Translations under genes and position numbers: made by a program
Shown here: piece by piece, positions 15,644 through 23,592 of the stretch
How the letters are laid out: every line of letters begins with the position of its first letter
Numbering within the stretch: position 1 is the first letter of the stretch
The notes under the pieces: model-generated
Seen by the model: only the letters and a program-made list of their open reading frames with translations
What the model was told of the DNA's origin: nothing
Databases searched by the model: none
From: Methylocystis sp. MJC1
GTDB taxonomy: Bacteria > Pseudomonadota > Alphaproteobacteria > Rhizobiales > Beijerinckiaceae
Length of the DNA: 64,000 bases
Assembly: GCF_026427715.1 (NCBI RefSeq)
Contig: NZ_CP107558.1
Location: forward strand, 3,813,001 to 3,877,000
Reading direction: 5' to 3'

Positions 15644-17230
15644 TCATGGCCGCGCTTTTGGCGGCAGTGTCAGAACCTGACCCCGTTTCAGTCTCCCGAC
15701 ATGCACGCCCGGATTGGCCGCGGCGATCTCGCGCCAGCGCGCGACATTGCCATATTTTTTCTTCGCGATGCGCATCAGCGTATCGCCGCGCTGGACGACA
15801 TATGTTTCGACAGGCGCCGGCGCCGGTTCCGCCTCCACCGGGCAAGCCGCAGAGGGCGGCGCGGCTTCTTTCGGCGCCGGCGGCGGCGCGCCGGGCTCGA
15901 CCACGTCGAATTCGCCGCGAATCATGCCCATCCAGCAGCTCCACGGAATCAGGCCCGCATTCTGTGGCGTGAAGTCGATGGTCTGGAGCCCGGGCTTCAA
16001 ATCGAATTCGAGGCCAAGGGCGGGGACGACAATGCGATGATTGCACTGCGTGATCCGCGTGGCGTTGATCACCCATTTGACCGGCGCGCCGCGAATGAGC
16101 GTGAAGCGGGAAGGCGCATAACCGAGCGCATTCGCCTCCATCTCGATGGTCTGCACGGCGCGCGCGGGCGGCGGGGCGCTCGTTGCGATCGGCGCGTCGC
16201 TTTGCTGCATCTGCGCCACGATCGAGCCGAGATCGACGCCCCAGCCTGTTAGTATCAGCCCGCGGTTGATCATCACCGCGCCCAGCGCGACGACGATCAC
16301 GCCCGAGGATTTCAGCAGGCGATGCGTCAGCGCATTCGAGAGCATCGAGGCGATGACGCCGAAGGCGAGCATGACCGGCAGCGTGCCAAGCCCGAAAGCC
16401 AGGAGCATTTTTGCGCCTTCGATGGCGCTGCCGGTTCCGGCCGCCATCACATACATCGCCTGCAAAGGGCCGCAGGCGATCATCAAGCCATTGAGGAGCC
16501 CGATGACAAAGGGGCGATGCCGTCCGTTCGCTTCACGATGTACCCAACGTTCGAGCGGCGCCGGCAGGGAAAGGCGAAAGCGCCGCAGCGGCGCGAACAG
16601 GCCCAGCATGTTGAGCCCGAAGATGATGAGAAAGGCCCCCGCCGCCATGCCCGCCACGCCCCGCAGCAGCGGCGTGAAAGCGATGATCGCGCCCAGCGCG
16701 CCGAAGGCGGCGCCGATCGCTGTATAGGAGAGCGTCTTGCCGGCGCCGAAAGCGAGATGCGAAAGGCGCGACGAGCGGTTGGCGCGCGCATCCGCGGTCG
16801 TATAGCTCACCACGAAGGCGCCGCACATGCCGATGCAGTGGAAGCCCGTCACGAGCCCGAGCAGGAAGATAAGCCAGAGGCTCATATGCTGCGCAATGTC
16901 GGGAGAGCCGTGAGCGCTGATCCATTTGGTGTCGATGTAGATCAGACCTGCGAGACCGACGGCGGCCACGGCAAACAATGCTAGCCGCTGCAGCAGCGGC
17001 TTTTCGCGCCGCTCGCCTAATTCGACGCGATAGCCATTTTCCTCGACGCTCTCATAGATCGCGTCGAGGCCGACCGCCTGAGGGTCGAAGTCGACTGTAA
17101 CGGTTTCGGTTGGATAGCTGGCGACGGCGCGGCGCACGCCAGGAAGTCTTCGCAGACTCCTTTCGATAATATGCTCGCACCCATGACAGTGCATGCCATG
17201 GGCGCGAAAAATAACCGTCTCATCGCCCAA
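15644..17230 (-). CDS. Four-part fusion: HMA metal-binding domain, UreH/TauE-type membrane domain, cupredoxin-like domain, LysM
   Basis: 528 residues in one frame. Residues 1-75: a heavy-metal-associated domain with the copper-type motif GMHCHGC (C15, C18). About 85-325: a multi-span membrane domain of the UreH_2/TauE-SafE type (GLVTGFHCIGMCGAFVVSY, GLLNGLMIACGPLQAMY). About 350-440: a periplasmic cupredoxin-like domain with candidate copper ligands in CNHRIVV and WSCWMGM. Residues 477-528: a LysM peptidoglycan-binding motif (YVVQRGDTLMRIAKKKYG). HMA-UreH_2-cupredoxin proteins are known and linked to copper handling; a terminal LysM is unusual in my experience. Same strand as the cyd genes upstream; possibly delivers copper in the periplasm. 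The copper role is inferred from the domains. Confidence 0.85.
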   Translation of the reverse strand: MGDETVIFRAHGMHCHGCEHIIERSLRRLPGVRRAVASYPTETVTVDFDPQAVGLDAIYESVEENGYRVELGERREKPLLQRLALFAVAAVGLAGLIYIDTKWISAHGSPDIAQHMSLWLIFLLGLVTGFHCIGMCGAFVVSYTTADARANRSSRLSHLAFGAGKTLSYTAIGAAFGALGAIIAFTPLLRGVAGMAAGAFLIIFGLNMLGLFAPLRRFRLSLPAPLERWVHREANGRHRPFVIGLLNGLMIACGPLQAMYVMAAGTGSAIEGAKMLLAFGLGTLPVMLAFGVIASMLSNALTHRLLKSSGVIVVALGAVMINRGLILTGWGVDLGSIVAQMQQSDAPIATSAPPPARAVQTIEMEANALGYAPSRFTLIRGAPVKWVINATRITQCNHRIVVPALGLEFDLKPGLQTIDFTPQNAGLIPWSCWMGMIRGEFDVVEPGAPPPAPKEAAPPSAACPVEAEPAPAPVETYVVQRGDTLMRIAKKKYGNVARWREIAAANPGVHVGRLKRGQVLTLPPKARP

Positions 17231-17269
17231 GATCCACGCCTCGCCGCCGGCGTCGATTGAAACGAATTG

Positions 17270-17455
17270 CTATTTGCCGAGCGTATTCATGCCCAGAAGT
17301 TTATAGGCTGGACAGAAATTGATGAAGGCGGTTGCGAGAGGCACGAGTCCGATGAAGCCCCAAGCCGTCTTCGGACCGATAAAGGCGAGACTGAGCAGCA
17401 CCAGCCCTGCAACGATACGGATGATTTTATCCGTCTGGCCGATATTCGCTTCCAT
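17270..17455 (-). CDS. DUF2892 small membrane protein (YgaP transmembrane-domain family)
   Basis: A 61-residue protein starting MEANIGQTDKIIRIVAG, with two hydrophobic helices and the family's GFCP-like turn (FINFCPAYKLLG). DUF2892 is the membrane part of the YgaP rhodanese and often occurs alone beside sulfur genes. The start is the ATG at 17455, after GGGAGGG. It follows cydX by about 100 bases on the same strand. A second DUF2892 gene is at 22844. Confidence 0.85.
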   Translation of the reverse strand: MEANIGQTDKIIRIVAGLVLLSLAFIGPKTAWGFIGLVPLATAFINFCPAYKLLGMNTLGK

Positions 17456-17555
17456 CACGACCCTCCCTTGGTGTTGTGCCCCAAAAGATATGCGTCGCCG
17501 CGGCCATTGCCATCAGCGACTTTGTCGCCAAAAGGCCGCGGCGCATCGTCGCGCG

Positions 17556-17660
17556 TTACTTGCGGCGCTCGTCGTCGTCGTCGAGCTCAAGCCACATGGC
17601 GTTGAGGATGCCGAAGGCGCAGGCGAGCCCTAGGCCGAGGATCCAGGAAAAATACCACAT
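17556..17660 (-). CDS. cydX: Cytochrome bd small subunit CydX
   Basis: A 34-residue single-span protein, starting MWYFSWILGLGLACAFGI and ending in an acidic tail (LELDDDDERRK). The N-terminal MWYF-WILG with a following ACAFG is the CydX/YbgT signature. The subunit stabilises the haems of the CydAB oxidase. It begins 13 bases after the cydB stop, preceded by GGGAGAG. Confidence 0.92.
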   Translation of the reverse strand: MWYFSWILGLGLACAFGILNAMWLELDDDDERRK

Positions 17661-17673
17661 GCCGTCTCTCCCT

Positions 17674-18810
17674 TCAGTAATAGTGATCGTCGCCTTTTTC
17701 GATCGCCGCCTCGCGCACCGCGCCGCGCAACACCCAATAGACCCATGAGGTATAGGTAAGCACGATCGGCAGGAAGAAGAGGGCTACGACGAGCATGAGC
17801 CCGAGCGTGGCCTGGCTCGACGACGAATCCCACACGGTCAGGCTCTCGCCCGGATGCGAAGAAGATGGCAGCAGGAAGGGAAACAGGCTGAAGCCCGCCG
17901 TCGTCACGACGCCTGCGACAGAGACGCTCGACGCCAAGATCGCGAGCGGCGAACCGATCGCCAGCAGGATCGCGGCGCCGAGCGCGCCGAGAAGGGCGGC
18001 AAGGGGCGCGAGCGCGGCAAGCGGAAACCGCGCATAATTGAGAAGCCACTCGCCGGCGCCGGCCACGACCGTCTTGCCGAAGGGGTTCGACGGGCCGGCG
18101 TAATTGACGTCCGACTCGATTCGATAGCCTTCGATTCCGGTGGCGATCCAGAGCCCTCCCGCCAGAAGCAGTAGTACGAGCGCCAGGGCGGCGGCGGCGG
18201 CGATACCGCGCGCCCGAGCGCTAATCTCGCCCTCGGTCTTGCCCGCGAGCCAGGCGGCCCCTTGCATGAACAGCATCACCACGCTCACAAGTCCGCAGAG
18301 CAGCGCGAAGGGGCGCAGCAGGCCGAGAAGGTCGCCCTCATATTGGAAGCGCAGCGACGGATCGAAATGGAAGGGGACGCCCAGCAGCAGATTGCCGAAA
18401 GCGACGCCAAACAACACCGACGGCAAGGCGCCCGAGACGAAAAAGAGCCAGTCCCATGTCGCGCGCCAGAGCGGCTCCTCCCGCTTGCTGCGGAAGGTGA
18501 TGGAGACGGGCCTTAGAATGAAGCCGATCAGCACCAGCAACATCGCGAGATAGAAGCCGGAGAAGGAGGCGGCGTAGAGCGGCGGCCAGGCGGCGAAGAT
18601 CGCGCCGCCGCCCAGAATGAACCAGACCTGATTGCCTTCCCACACCGGGCCGATCGTGTTGATCAACACGCGGCGCTCGACATCCTTCTTCGCCACGAAG
18701 GGGTGCAGCATAGCGACGCCGAGGTCGAAGCCGTCGAAGATGGCGAAGCCGACGAGCAGCACGCCGAGGAGCGCCCACCAGATGAAGCGCAGGGTCGCAT
18801 AATCGAACAT
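17674..18810 (-). CDS. cydB: Cytochrome bd ubiquinol oxidase subunit II
   Basis: Pairs with CydA in the membrane to oxidise quinol with oxygen. 378 residues with about nine membrane helices. Starts MFDYATLRFIWWALLGVLLVG; family motifs FDGFDLGVAMLHPF, NTIGPVWEGNQVWFILGGGA and a C-terminal YTSWVYWVLRG. It starts 12 bases after the cydA stop and is followed by cydX. Cytochrome bd tolerates sulfide better than haem-copper oxidases in organisms where this was tested, which suits its position between sulfide genes. Confidence 0.97.
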   Translation of the reverse strand: MFDYATLRFIWWALLGVLLVGFAIFDGFDLGVAMLHPFVAKKDVERRVLINTIGPVWEGNQVWFILGGGAIFAAWPPLYAASFSGFYLAMLLVLIGFILRPVSITFRSKREEPLWRATWDWLFFVSGALPSVLFGVAFGNLLLGVPFHFDPSLRFQYEGDLLGLLRPFALLCGLVSVVMLFMQGAAWLAGKTEGEISARARGIAAAAALALVLLLLAGGLWIATGIEGYRIESDVNYAGPSNPFGKTVVAGAGEWLLNYARFPLAALAPLAALLGALGAAILLAIGSPLAILASSVSVAGVVTTAGFSLFPFLLPSSSHPGESLTVWDSSSSQATLGLMLVVALFFLPIVLTYTSWVYWVLRGAVREAAIEKGDDHYY

Positions 18811-18822
18811 GTGGCGTTCCTT

Positions 18823-20397
18823 TTAGCGCGAGGCGTCGAAGGCGGGCTGCGCTTCCGGAAGCGCGCCGGCAAGCGGCGGGGATGCCGGCGCGGGATGCGG
18901 TCCCTTGCGGATATATTTGACGAGCAACCCTACATCGACCGCCGCAAGCGCCGTGTAGAAGATGACGAAAGCCGCGAGGCTCGCCGCGACATTGGAGGCG
19001 GGCACGCTCGACACGCCGACGAAGGTCGGCATCACGCCGTCGATGATCCAGGGCTGGCGGCCATATTCGGCGACGATCCAGCCGAGCTCGGCGGCGATCC
19101 AAGGCAGGGGCAGGCTGAACATGGTGAGCCGCAGAAACCACGGCTGGCCGCAGCGCCGCTGGCTCGACAGATAGAAGGCGACGCCGAAGAGCACGATGAA
19201 ATAGAAGCCCAGCGCCACCATGATGCGGAAGGACCAGAAGAGGACCGGCACATCGGGGATGGTCGAGAGCGCCGCCTGCTTGATCTCGTCCTCGGTGGCG
19301 TTCTCGATGTCCGGGCGGATGCGCTTGAGCAGCAGCGAATGGCCGACGTCGCGCATCGAGCCTTCGAGCTGCGGCGGCACGGAAACGCCAACGCGGCCGC
19401 CTTGCTCGGTCATCCATTTATAACCGGGAAGTCCGTTGCGGATGCGCGCCGCATTGTGCTCGACAAGCGGCTTGATGCCTTCGACGGGTTTGTCGAAGGA
19501 GCGCGTCGCGATAAGGCCCAGGACATAGGGGATTTCGACCGCATATTTGGTCGTCTGGGTCTGGAGATCGGGCAGGCCGAAGAGCGTGAAGGAAGCCGGT
19601 GCGGGCTCCGTCTCCCACATCGCCTCGATGGCGGCGATTTTCATCTTCTGGTTTTCACCCGCCGTATAGCCGCTCTCGTCGCCGAGCACGACGACCGACA
19701 AGGCTGACGCAAGACCGAAGCTCGCGGCGACAGTCAGCGAGCGGCGTGCGATTTCGACGTGCTTCTTGCGTAGGATGTAATAGGCGCCGATCGACATGAC
19801 GAACATGGAGCCGGTCACATAGCCGGCGCTGACCGTATGGACGAATTTCGATTGCGCCACCGGATTGAACATCACTTCGAAGAAAGAGCTGAGCTCCATG
19901 CGCATCGTCTGCGGATTGAAGGCGGCGCCGACGGGATTGGACATCCAGGCGTTGGCGATAAGAATCCAGAGCGCCGAGAAGTTGGAGCCGAACGCGACGA
20001 GCCAGGTGACGAGAAGGTGTTGCACCTTGGTGAGACGCTTCCAGCCGAAGAAGAAGAGGCCGACGAAAGTCGCCTCCAGGAAGAAGGCCATCAGCCCTTC
20101 GATGGCGAGCGGCGCGCCGAAAATATCGCCGACATAGTGGGAGTAATAGGCCCAGTTCGTTCCGAACTGGAATTCCATCGTGATGCCGGTGGCGACGCCC
20201 ATCACGAAATTGATGCCGAAGAGCGTCCCCCAGAATTTGACCGCGTCCCGCCAGATCTCGCGCCCCGTCATCACATAGACGCTCTCCATGATGGCGAGCA
20301 GCAAGGTGAGACCCAAAGTGAGCGGCACAAAGAGAAAGTGGTATAGGGCCGTCAGCGCGAATTGCAGACGGGAAAGTGTGACGACGTCAAAGTCCAT
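18823..20397 (-). CDS. cydA: Cytochrome bd ubiquinol oxidase subunit I
   Basis: Carries the three haems and the quinol-binding loop. 524 residues from the ATG at 20397 (MDFDVVTLSRLQFALTALYH, where H20 fits the haem b595 ligand). Other marks: GTLFGINFVMGVATGITMEFQFGTNW, the GRQPW motif near YGRQPWIIDG, and the QKMKIAA segment of the quinol loop. The loop looks longer than in the short-loop CydA of Gram-positives. A reading starting 24 bases earlier lacks a ribosome site. Operon order is cydP-cydA-cydB-cydX. Confidence 0.97.
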   Translation of the reverse strand: MDFDVVTLSRLQFALTALYHFLFVPLTLGLTLLLAIMESVYVMTGREIWRDAVKFWGTLFGINFVMGVATGITMEFQFGTNWAYYSHYVGDIFGAPLAIEGLMAFFLEATFVGLFFFGWKRLTKVQHLLVTWLVAFGSNFSALWILIANAWMSNPVGAAFNPQTMRMELSSFFEVMFNPVAQSKFVHTVSAGYVTGSMFVMSIGAYYILRKKHVEIARRSLTVAASFGLASALSVVVLGDESGYTAGENQKMKIAAIEAMWETEPAPASFTLFGLPDLQTQTTKYAVEIPYVLGLIATRSFDKPVEGIKPLVEHNAARIRNGLPGYKWMTEQGGRVGVSVPPQLEGSMRDVGHSLLLKRIRPDIENATEDEIKQAALSTIPDVPVLFWSFRIMVALGFYFIVLFGVAFYLSSQRRCGQPWFLRLTMFSLPLPWIAAELGWIVAEYGRQPWIIDGVMPTFVGVSSVPASNVAASLAAFVIFYTALAAVDVGLLVKYIRKGPHPAPASPPLAGALPEAQPAFDASR

Positions 20398-20522
20398 TGC
20401 GACTGTCCTGCTTTGGCGCAAGCCCGCCGGAAAAGGGACACGTCCCTCCGGTCAGAGCCTGCTCGGCACCCTTGCGAGGTCTCTTGGCTCATGGAAGCGA
20501 TGAGACACCGCAAAATTCGAGT

Positions 20523-20684
20523 TCAACGCGCGTGCGGCTTCTCCAAGAGCGCCGCAGCCATGTCGGCCGGCGACACATGGATGCGATGCGCCGGACTGAA
20601 GAACAGGAAATACAGCAAGAAAATTGCCGCTACTTTGACAGTGATCGCGAGCGTTAGTTCGCGGCGAAGGGTGCTGCGCGGCAT
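20523..20684 (-). CDS. cydP: Cytochrome bd putative small subunit CydP
   Basis: A 53-residue protein: a basic N-terminus (MPRSTLRRELTLAITVKVAA), one membrane helix (AIFLLYFLFFS), then PAHRIHVSPADMAAALL. This is the layout of CydP, a small protein found just upstream of cydA in Proteobacteria: a short RREL cytosolic start, one helix and a short periplasmic tail ending in an AxxL helix. It is 125 bases before cydA, and that gap holds no other gene. Its presence together with CydX means two single-span partners for one oxidase. Confidence 0.8.
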   Translation of the reverse strand: MPRSTLRRELTLAITVKVAAIFLLYFLFFSPAHRIHVSPADMAAALLEKPHAR

Positions 20685-20710
20685 TTTACGTGGAATCCTC
20701 AAGCGTTAGC

Positions 20711-20741
20711 GGCCCGGCGCGGCCGATGGTCGCGCCGGGCC
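20711..20741 (-). terminator. GC hairpin after sqr
   Basis: GGCCCGGCGCG and CGCGCCGGGCC form a perfect 11-base stem (20711-20721 and 20731-20741), 8 bases after the leftward sqr gene ends. It lacks a T run, so it may be an intrinsic terminator or only an mRNA 3' structure. It separates sqr from the cyd operon. Confidence 0.5.
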
Positions 20742-20748
20742 GGCTGTA

Positions 20749-22029
20749 TCAGAGAACGCGGCGCAAGCGTTCGATTCCGATCAGCTTCATGATGTAGCGT
20801 TCGTAAACCGGCTCGCTTTGTCCGTTACGCACCTTACGCAAGAAGTATTTCTCATATGCGACTTTCGCCCAGTGCACCCAACGACCCTGGCTCGACCAGT
20901 TGACGTTGCGCGGCGGGATTTGCGGCTGAGCGACGAAGGCGACGCCGCGATCGCCGAAATCGGCGAGGCAAACGGCGTTCCATGTGCCTTCTTCCTTCGG
21001 CTCTTTGCCGTTGATGACCGCCGCAATGTTGTGCGCGGTCGCCGTCACCATTGATTCGATCATATAACCCGTTTTGGGCATGCCTGTCGCAACAGGCGTC
21101 GGTTCCGCCGGCGGGATGGCGACGCAGACGCCGACGCCGAAGACGTTCTTGAAGGTCGGATTGCGCTGGTTCTTGTCGATGACGACGAAACCGCGCGGGT
21201 TGACGAGACCTTCGATTCCCATCAGCGCGTCGATGCCCGTGAAGGCCGGCATCATCATCGCGAATTTGAAGGGAAGCTCGTGTTCTTTCTTCAACGAGCC
21301 GTCGTCGTTCAACTCCTGGCATTTGAGGACGCCCGGCTCCACCGAGGTGGTCTTCGCGTTAGTGATCCATTTGACGTCACGATCGCGGAAAGCGGACTCG
21401 AGCATGCCCTTGGTGTCGCCGACGCCGCCGAGGCCCAGATGGCCGATATAGGGCTCCGACGTCACGAAAGTGATCGGCACCTTATGGCGGATGCCGCGCT
21501 TGCGCAGGTCTGACACAAGGATCATTGCATATTCGTAAGCGGGCCCGAAACAGGAAACAGCGGGAGACGCGCCGACGACGATTGGTCCGGGATCCGCGCA
21601 GAATTCTTCCCAGGCCTTCGACGCGATTTCGGCGTGCTGCAGCGTGCAGATCGAATGCGTATGGCCGCCATGCGGGCCGAGCCCCGGGATTTCTGAGAAG
21701 GCGAGCTTGGGCCCCGTCGCGATGACGAGATAGTCATAGGAAATGCTCTCGCCATTATTGAGCTCGATGCGGTTCTCCGCTGGATGCACGCGCTTGGCGC
21801 CGGCATCCGTGAAGCCGATGTTCTTTTTCTTGAACACGGGCGCGAGCGGCACCTTCAATTCCTCGGGCTTGCGCCAATTGACCGCGAGCCAGGGATTTGA
21901 CGGCGTGAATTGAAAGTTCGGCAAATCGGAAACGACAGTGACCTTGTGCTCCTTCTTCAAGGATTCGCGCACTTCGATCGCTGCCGCGACGCCGCCGATT
22001 CCGGCGCCGAGAACCACCACGTGAGCCAT
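20749..22029 (-). CDS. sqr: Sulfide:quinone oxidoreductase, type I
   Basis: A membrane-associated flavoprotein that oxidises sulfide to zero-valent sulfur or persulfide and passes electrons to quinone. 426 residues from the ATG at 22029, with GGGAGG 7 bases upstream. N-terminal FAD motif VVVLGAGIGGVAAAIE, second nucleotide motif YLVIATGPKLAF. The three catalytic cysteines are at C128 (HSICTLQHA), C160 (VSCFGPAYEYA) and C354 (NAVCLADFGDRG), nearly the positions known for A. ferrooxidans SQR (128, 160, 356). A BigR-like operator lies upstream. The electrons could feed the neighbouring cytochrome bd; the persulfide would go to Blh and the rhodanese. Confidence 0.95.
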   Translation of the reverse strand: MAHVVVLGAGIGGVAAAIEVRESLKKEHKVTVVSDLPNFQFTPSNPWLAVNWRKPEELKVPLAPVFKKKNIGFTDAGAKRVHPAENRIELNNGESISYDYLVIATGPKLAFSEIPGLGPHGGHTHSICTLQHAEIASKAWEEFCADPGPIVVGASPAVSCFGPAYEYAMILVSDLRKRGIRHKVPITFVTSEPYIGHLGLGGVGDTKGMLESAFRDRDVKWITNAKTTSVEPGVLKCQELNDDGSLKKEHELPFKFAMMMPAFTGIDALMGIEGLVNPRGFVVIDKNQRNPTFKNVFGVGVCVAIPPAEPTPVATGMPKTGYMIESMVTATAHNIAAVINGKEPKEEGTWNAVCLADFGDRGVAFVAQPQIPPRNVNWSSQGRWVHWAKVAYEKYFLRKVRNGQSEPVYERYIMKLIGIERLRRVL

Positions 22030-22047
22030 CTGACATCCTCCCATAGT

Positions 22048-22064
22048 CGCGGCAGACTGCCGCG
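22048..22064 (-). promoter_or_regulatory. Short perfect inverted repeat in the sqr leader
   Basis: CGCGGCAG-A-CTGCCGCG, 8-base arms around one base, between the putative operator and the ribosome site of sqr. As DNA it could bind a dimeric protein; as RNA the one-base loop is too tight, so the stem would open slightly. Function unknown. Confidence 0.4.
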
Positions 22065-22080
22065 CGCTCGTTATATTCGA

Positions 22081-22097
22081 ACTATCTAAATTAGGAG
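22081..22097. promoter_or_regulatory. BigR/SqrR-like operator upstream of sqr
   Basis: ACTATCTAAATTAGGAG matches the sites at 13401, 23407 and 23536. It lies 52 bases upstream of the sqr start. A possible -10 (TATAAC on the minus strand) follows 7 bases further towards the gene, so a repressor here would block the promoter. Confidence 0.6.
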
Positions 22098-22111
22098 ATG
22101 CTCACAGCGAC

Positions 22112-22780
22112 TTAGTCACGCTCGGCATCGCAAAGCGCGCGCAAGGCCCCTGCGTCGGTGATTTCTGTTCCTCCGCGCGATAGTTTGACCCAGCCCGAAC
22201 GTTCGAAAGTCTTGAGTGTGCGCCCCACAACTTCCCGCGCCGTTCCGAGATCGGCCGCGAGCGCCTGCTGCGTGACGCAAATGCGATTGTCTACGCCGCG
22301 CAAGGCGAGCAGCCGCTCGGCGAGCCGCACATTGATGCGCGTGCAGACGATCTCTTCGATGCGGCACATCAGCGTGGCGATGCGGCGGCTGTAGCCGTCG
22401 AAAACCAGCGCGCGAAAGCCTTCCGAAGCATTCATCAAGGCGGCGAAGCGCTCGGCCGGCACGATATAAGCGACGACATCCGTCTCGGCGACGCCTTCCG
22501 CCGCATAAGCGTCGTCGGAGAGCAGCGAAGCGGTCGTGAGAATGCAGGTCTCATTGGTCGAGACGCGGTAGAGCACGATCTCGCGCCCCGACTCAGTGAC
22601 GCGCTGGACGCGGACGGTTCCCGAGACGATCAAGGGAAACTGTACGCATTGGTCGCCGGGACGGAAAAGCACAGCGCCGCGCGGAATTTGCTTTCGGATG
22701 GCCGAGTCGCGCAGCATCGTCTTGGTCGACCCGTCGAGCGCGCGCAGGAGGGGGACATCCTCGATCCAGTCAGACGCCAT
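22112..22780 (-). CDS. Crp/Fnr-family transcriptional regulator
   Basis: A 222-residue regulator: N-terminal cyclic-nucleotide-binding-like beta-roll (about 15-130; PRGAVLFRPGDQC, FPLIVSGTVRV), then a dimer helix and a C-terminal helix-turn-helix (VTQQALAADLGTAREVVGRTLKTFER). The Fnr-type iron-sulfur cysteine cluster is absent from the N-terminus. There are scattered cysteines (C45, and others near CRIEEIVC) that could sense redox or sulfur species. It lies between a DUF2892 gene and sqr, so control of sulfide or respiration genes is likely; the ligand is unknown. Confidence 0.88.
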   Translation of the reverse strand: MASDWIEDVPLLRALDGSTKTMLRDSAIRKQIPRGAVLFRPGDQCVQFPLIVSGTVRVQRVTESGREIVLYRVSTNETCILTTASLLSDDAYAAEGVAETDVVAYIVPAERFAALMNASEGFRALVFDGYSRRIATLMCRIEEIVCTRINVRLAERLLALRGVDNRICVTQQALAADLGTAREVVGRTLKTFERSGWVKLSRGGTEITDAGALRALCDAERD

Positions 22781-22843
22781 TTTTGGTCCTCACGTCGAAC
22801 CCGCCAAAGGCAACGGCGCCGCGACGCCGTGAACCCGGGCAGA

Positions 22844-23056
22844 TCAGAAGGCCGATCCCGGTCTTACGCCGATGCGCTTGAGTATCAAGGCCAAAGGGCA
22901 AAAGCCGGTAAAAGAGGCCTGCAACATATTCGCCCCGACGAAAGCGGCGAGCGCCATCCACCAGGGCGAAAACAGATAAGCCAGCGTTACGCTCGACAGC
23001 ACCATCGCGCCGGCGACAGCCATGACCATTCGATCGACGTTCATGGAACGCTCCAT
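22844..23056 (-). CDS. DUF2892 small membrane protein (second copy)
   Basis: A 70-residue YgaP-type membrane domain: [20 protein letters not shown], two hydrophobic helices, and the family's [14 protein letters not shown] turn, with a cysteine at the membrane face. Its ATG shares one base with the stop of the bigR-like gene (TGATG), so the two are coupled. DUF2892 proteins accompany rhodaneses and persulfide sensors; here the rhodanese is a separate gene at 28239. Confidence 0.88.
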   Translation of the reverse strand: MERSMNVDRMVMAVAGAMVLSSVTLAYLFSPWWMALAAFVGANMLQASFTGFCPLALILKRIGVRPGSAF

Positions 23057-23406
23057 CAGTTGCGCGCCCGCGGGCGCTTCTTAGGTCGGCTCCGCGCATT
23101 GCATTCGTCCGCGCAGAACAATTCGTAAAGCAAGCCGATAAAACGAGAGACGTTTTCATCGGCGAGCGAATAGAAGATCGACTGTGACTCGCGGCGCGTT
23201 TTCACGAGCTTGTCATCACGCAGCCGGGCGAGATGCTGCGAGAGAGAGGACTGGCTGAGGCCAATCGTCTCCTGGAGCTTGTTCACCGACAGCTCGCCCT
23301 TGTGCAATTCGCACAGGACCATGAGCCGGTGGCGATTGGCGAGAGCCTTCAAGAAGCTTTCAGCCTCTTCGGCTTTTGGCGCGAGGTCTGCCGGATTTAT
23401 ATTCAT
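23056..23406 (-). CDS. bigR: ArsR-family persulfide-sensing repressor, BigR/SqrR type
   Basis: A 116-residue winged-helix repressor. The recognition helix is [16 protein letters not shown]. Two cysteines, C32 ([10 protein letters not shown]) and C98 (ELFCADE), are 66 residues apart, the exact spacing of the redox pair in BigR (C42/C108) and SqrR (C41/C107), which form a persulfide bridge and release DNA. C102 is an extra nearby cysteine. The start MNINPADL (23406) is preferred, because the longer reading begins inside the -35 element. The -10 ends 7 bases before this ATG, so the message may be leaderless. Own operator at 23407-23422; coupled DUF2892 gene downstream. Confidence 0.88.
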   Translation of the reverse strand: MNINPADLAPKAEEAESFLKALANRHRLMVLCELHKGELSVNKLQETIGLSQSSLSQHLARLRDDKLVKTRRESQSIFYSLADENVSRFIGLLYELFCADECNARSRPKKRPRARN

Positions 23407-23442
23407 AGTGACTAAATTAAGTTTGACGAATATAAGTGTCAA
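23407..23442 (-). promoter_or_regulatory. Promoter with overlapping BigR-like operator, bigR gene
   Basis: On the minus strand TTGACA (23437-23442) and TAATTT (23414-23419) are 17 bases apart, a near-consensus promoter. The -10 lies within TAGTGACTAAATTAAG (23407-23422, plus-strand text), one of four related operators. The layout predicts autorepression. Confidence 0.7.
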
Positions 23443-23535
23443 GCATCAAATCCTCATGGCCCGCTCGTGCTACATTCGCCGAGCGGGATCGGGTCGTTCC
23501 GAATGAAGCGGCAACGCAGCAGTTTTTAAATTCGT

Positions 23536-23554
23536 ACTTGCTAATTTACATATA
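23536..23554. promoter_or_regulatory. BigR-like operator upstream of the RND operon
   Basis: ACTTGCTAATTTACATATA reads on the other strand as TATATGTAAATTAGCAAGT, close to the site at 13401 (TATCTAAATAAGCAATAT). It lies 39 bases before the adaptor start codon in an AT-rich promoter-like stretch. It suggests that the pump operon shares the persulfide regulator. Confidence 0.55.
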
Positions 23555-23592
23555 TCGAATATATCTGGATGCGTCAGCGTGGGAGACTTCTC

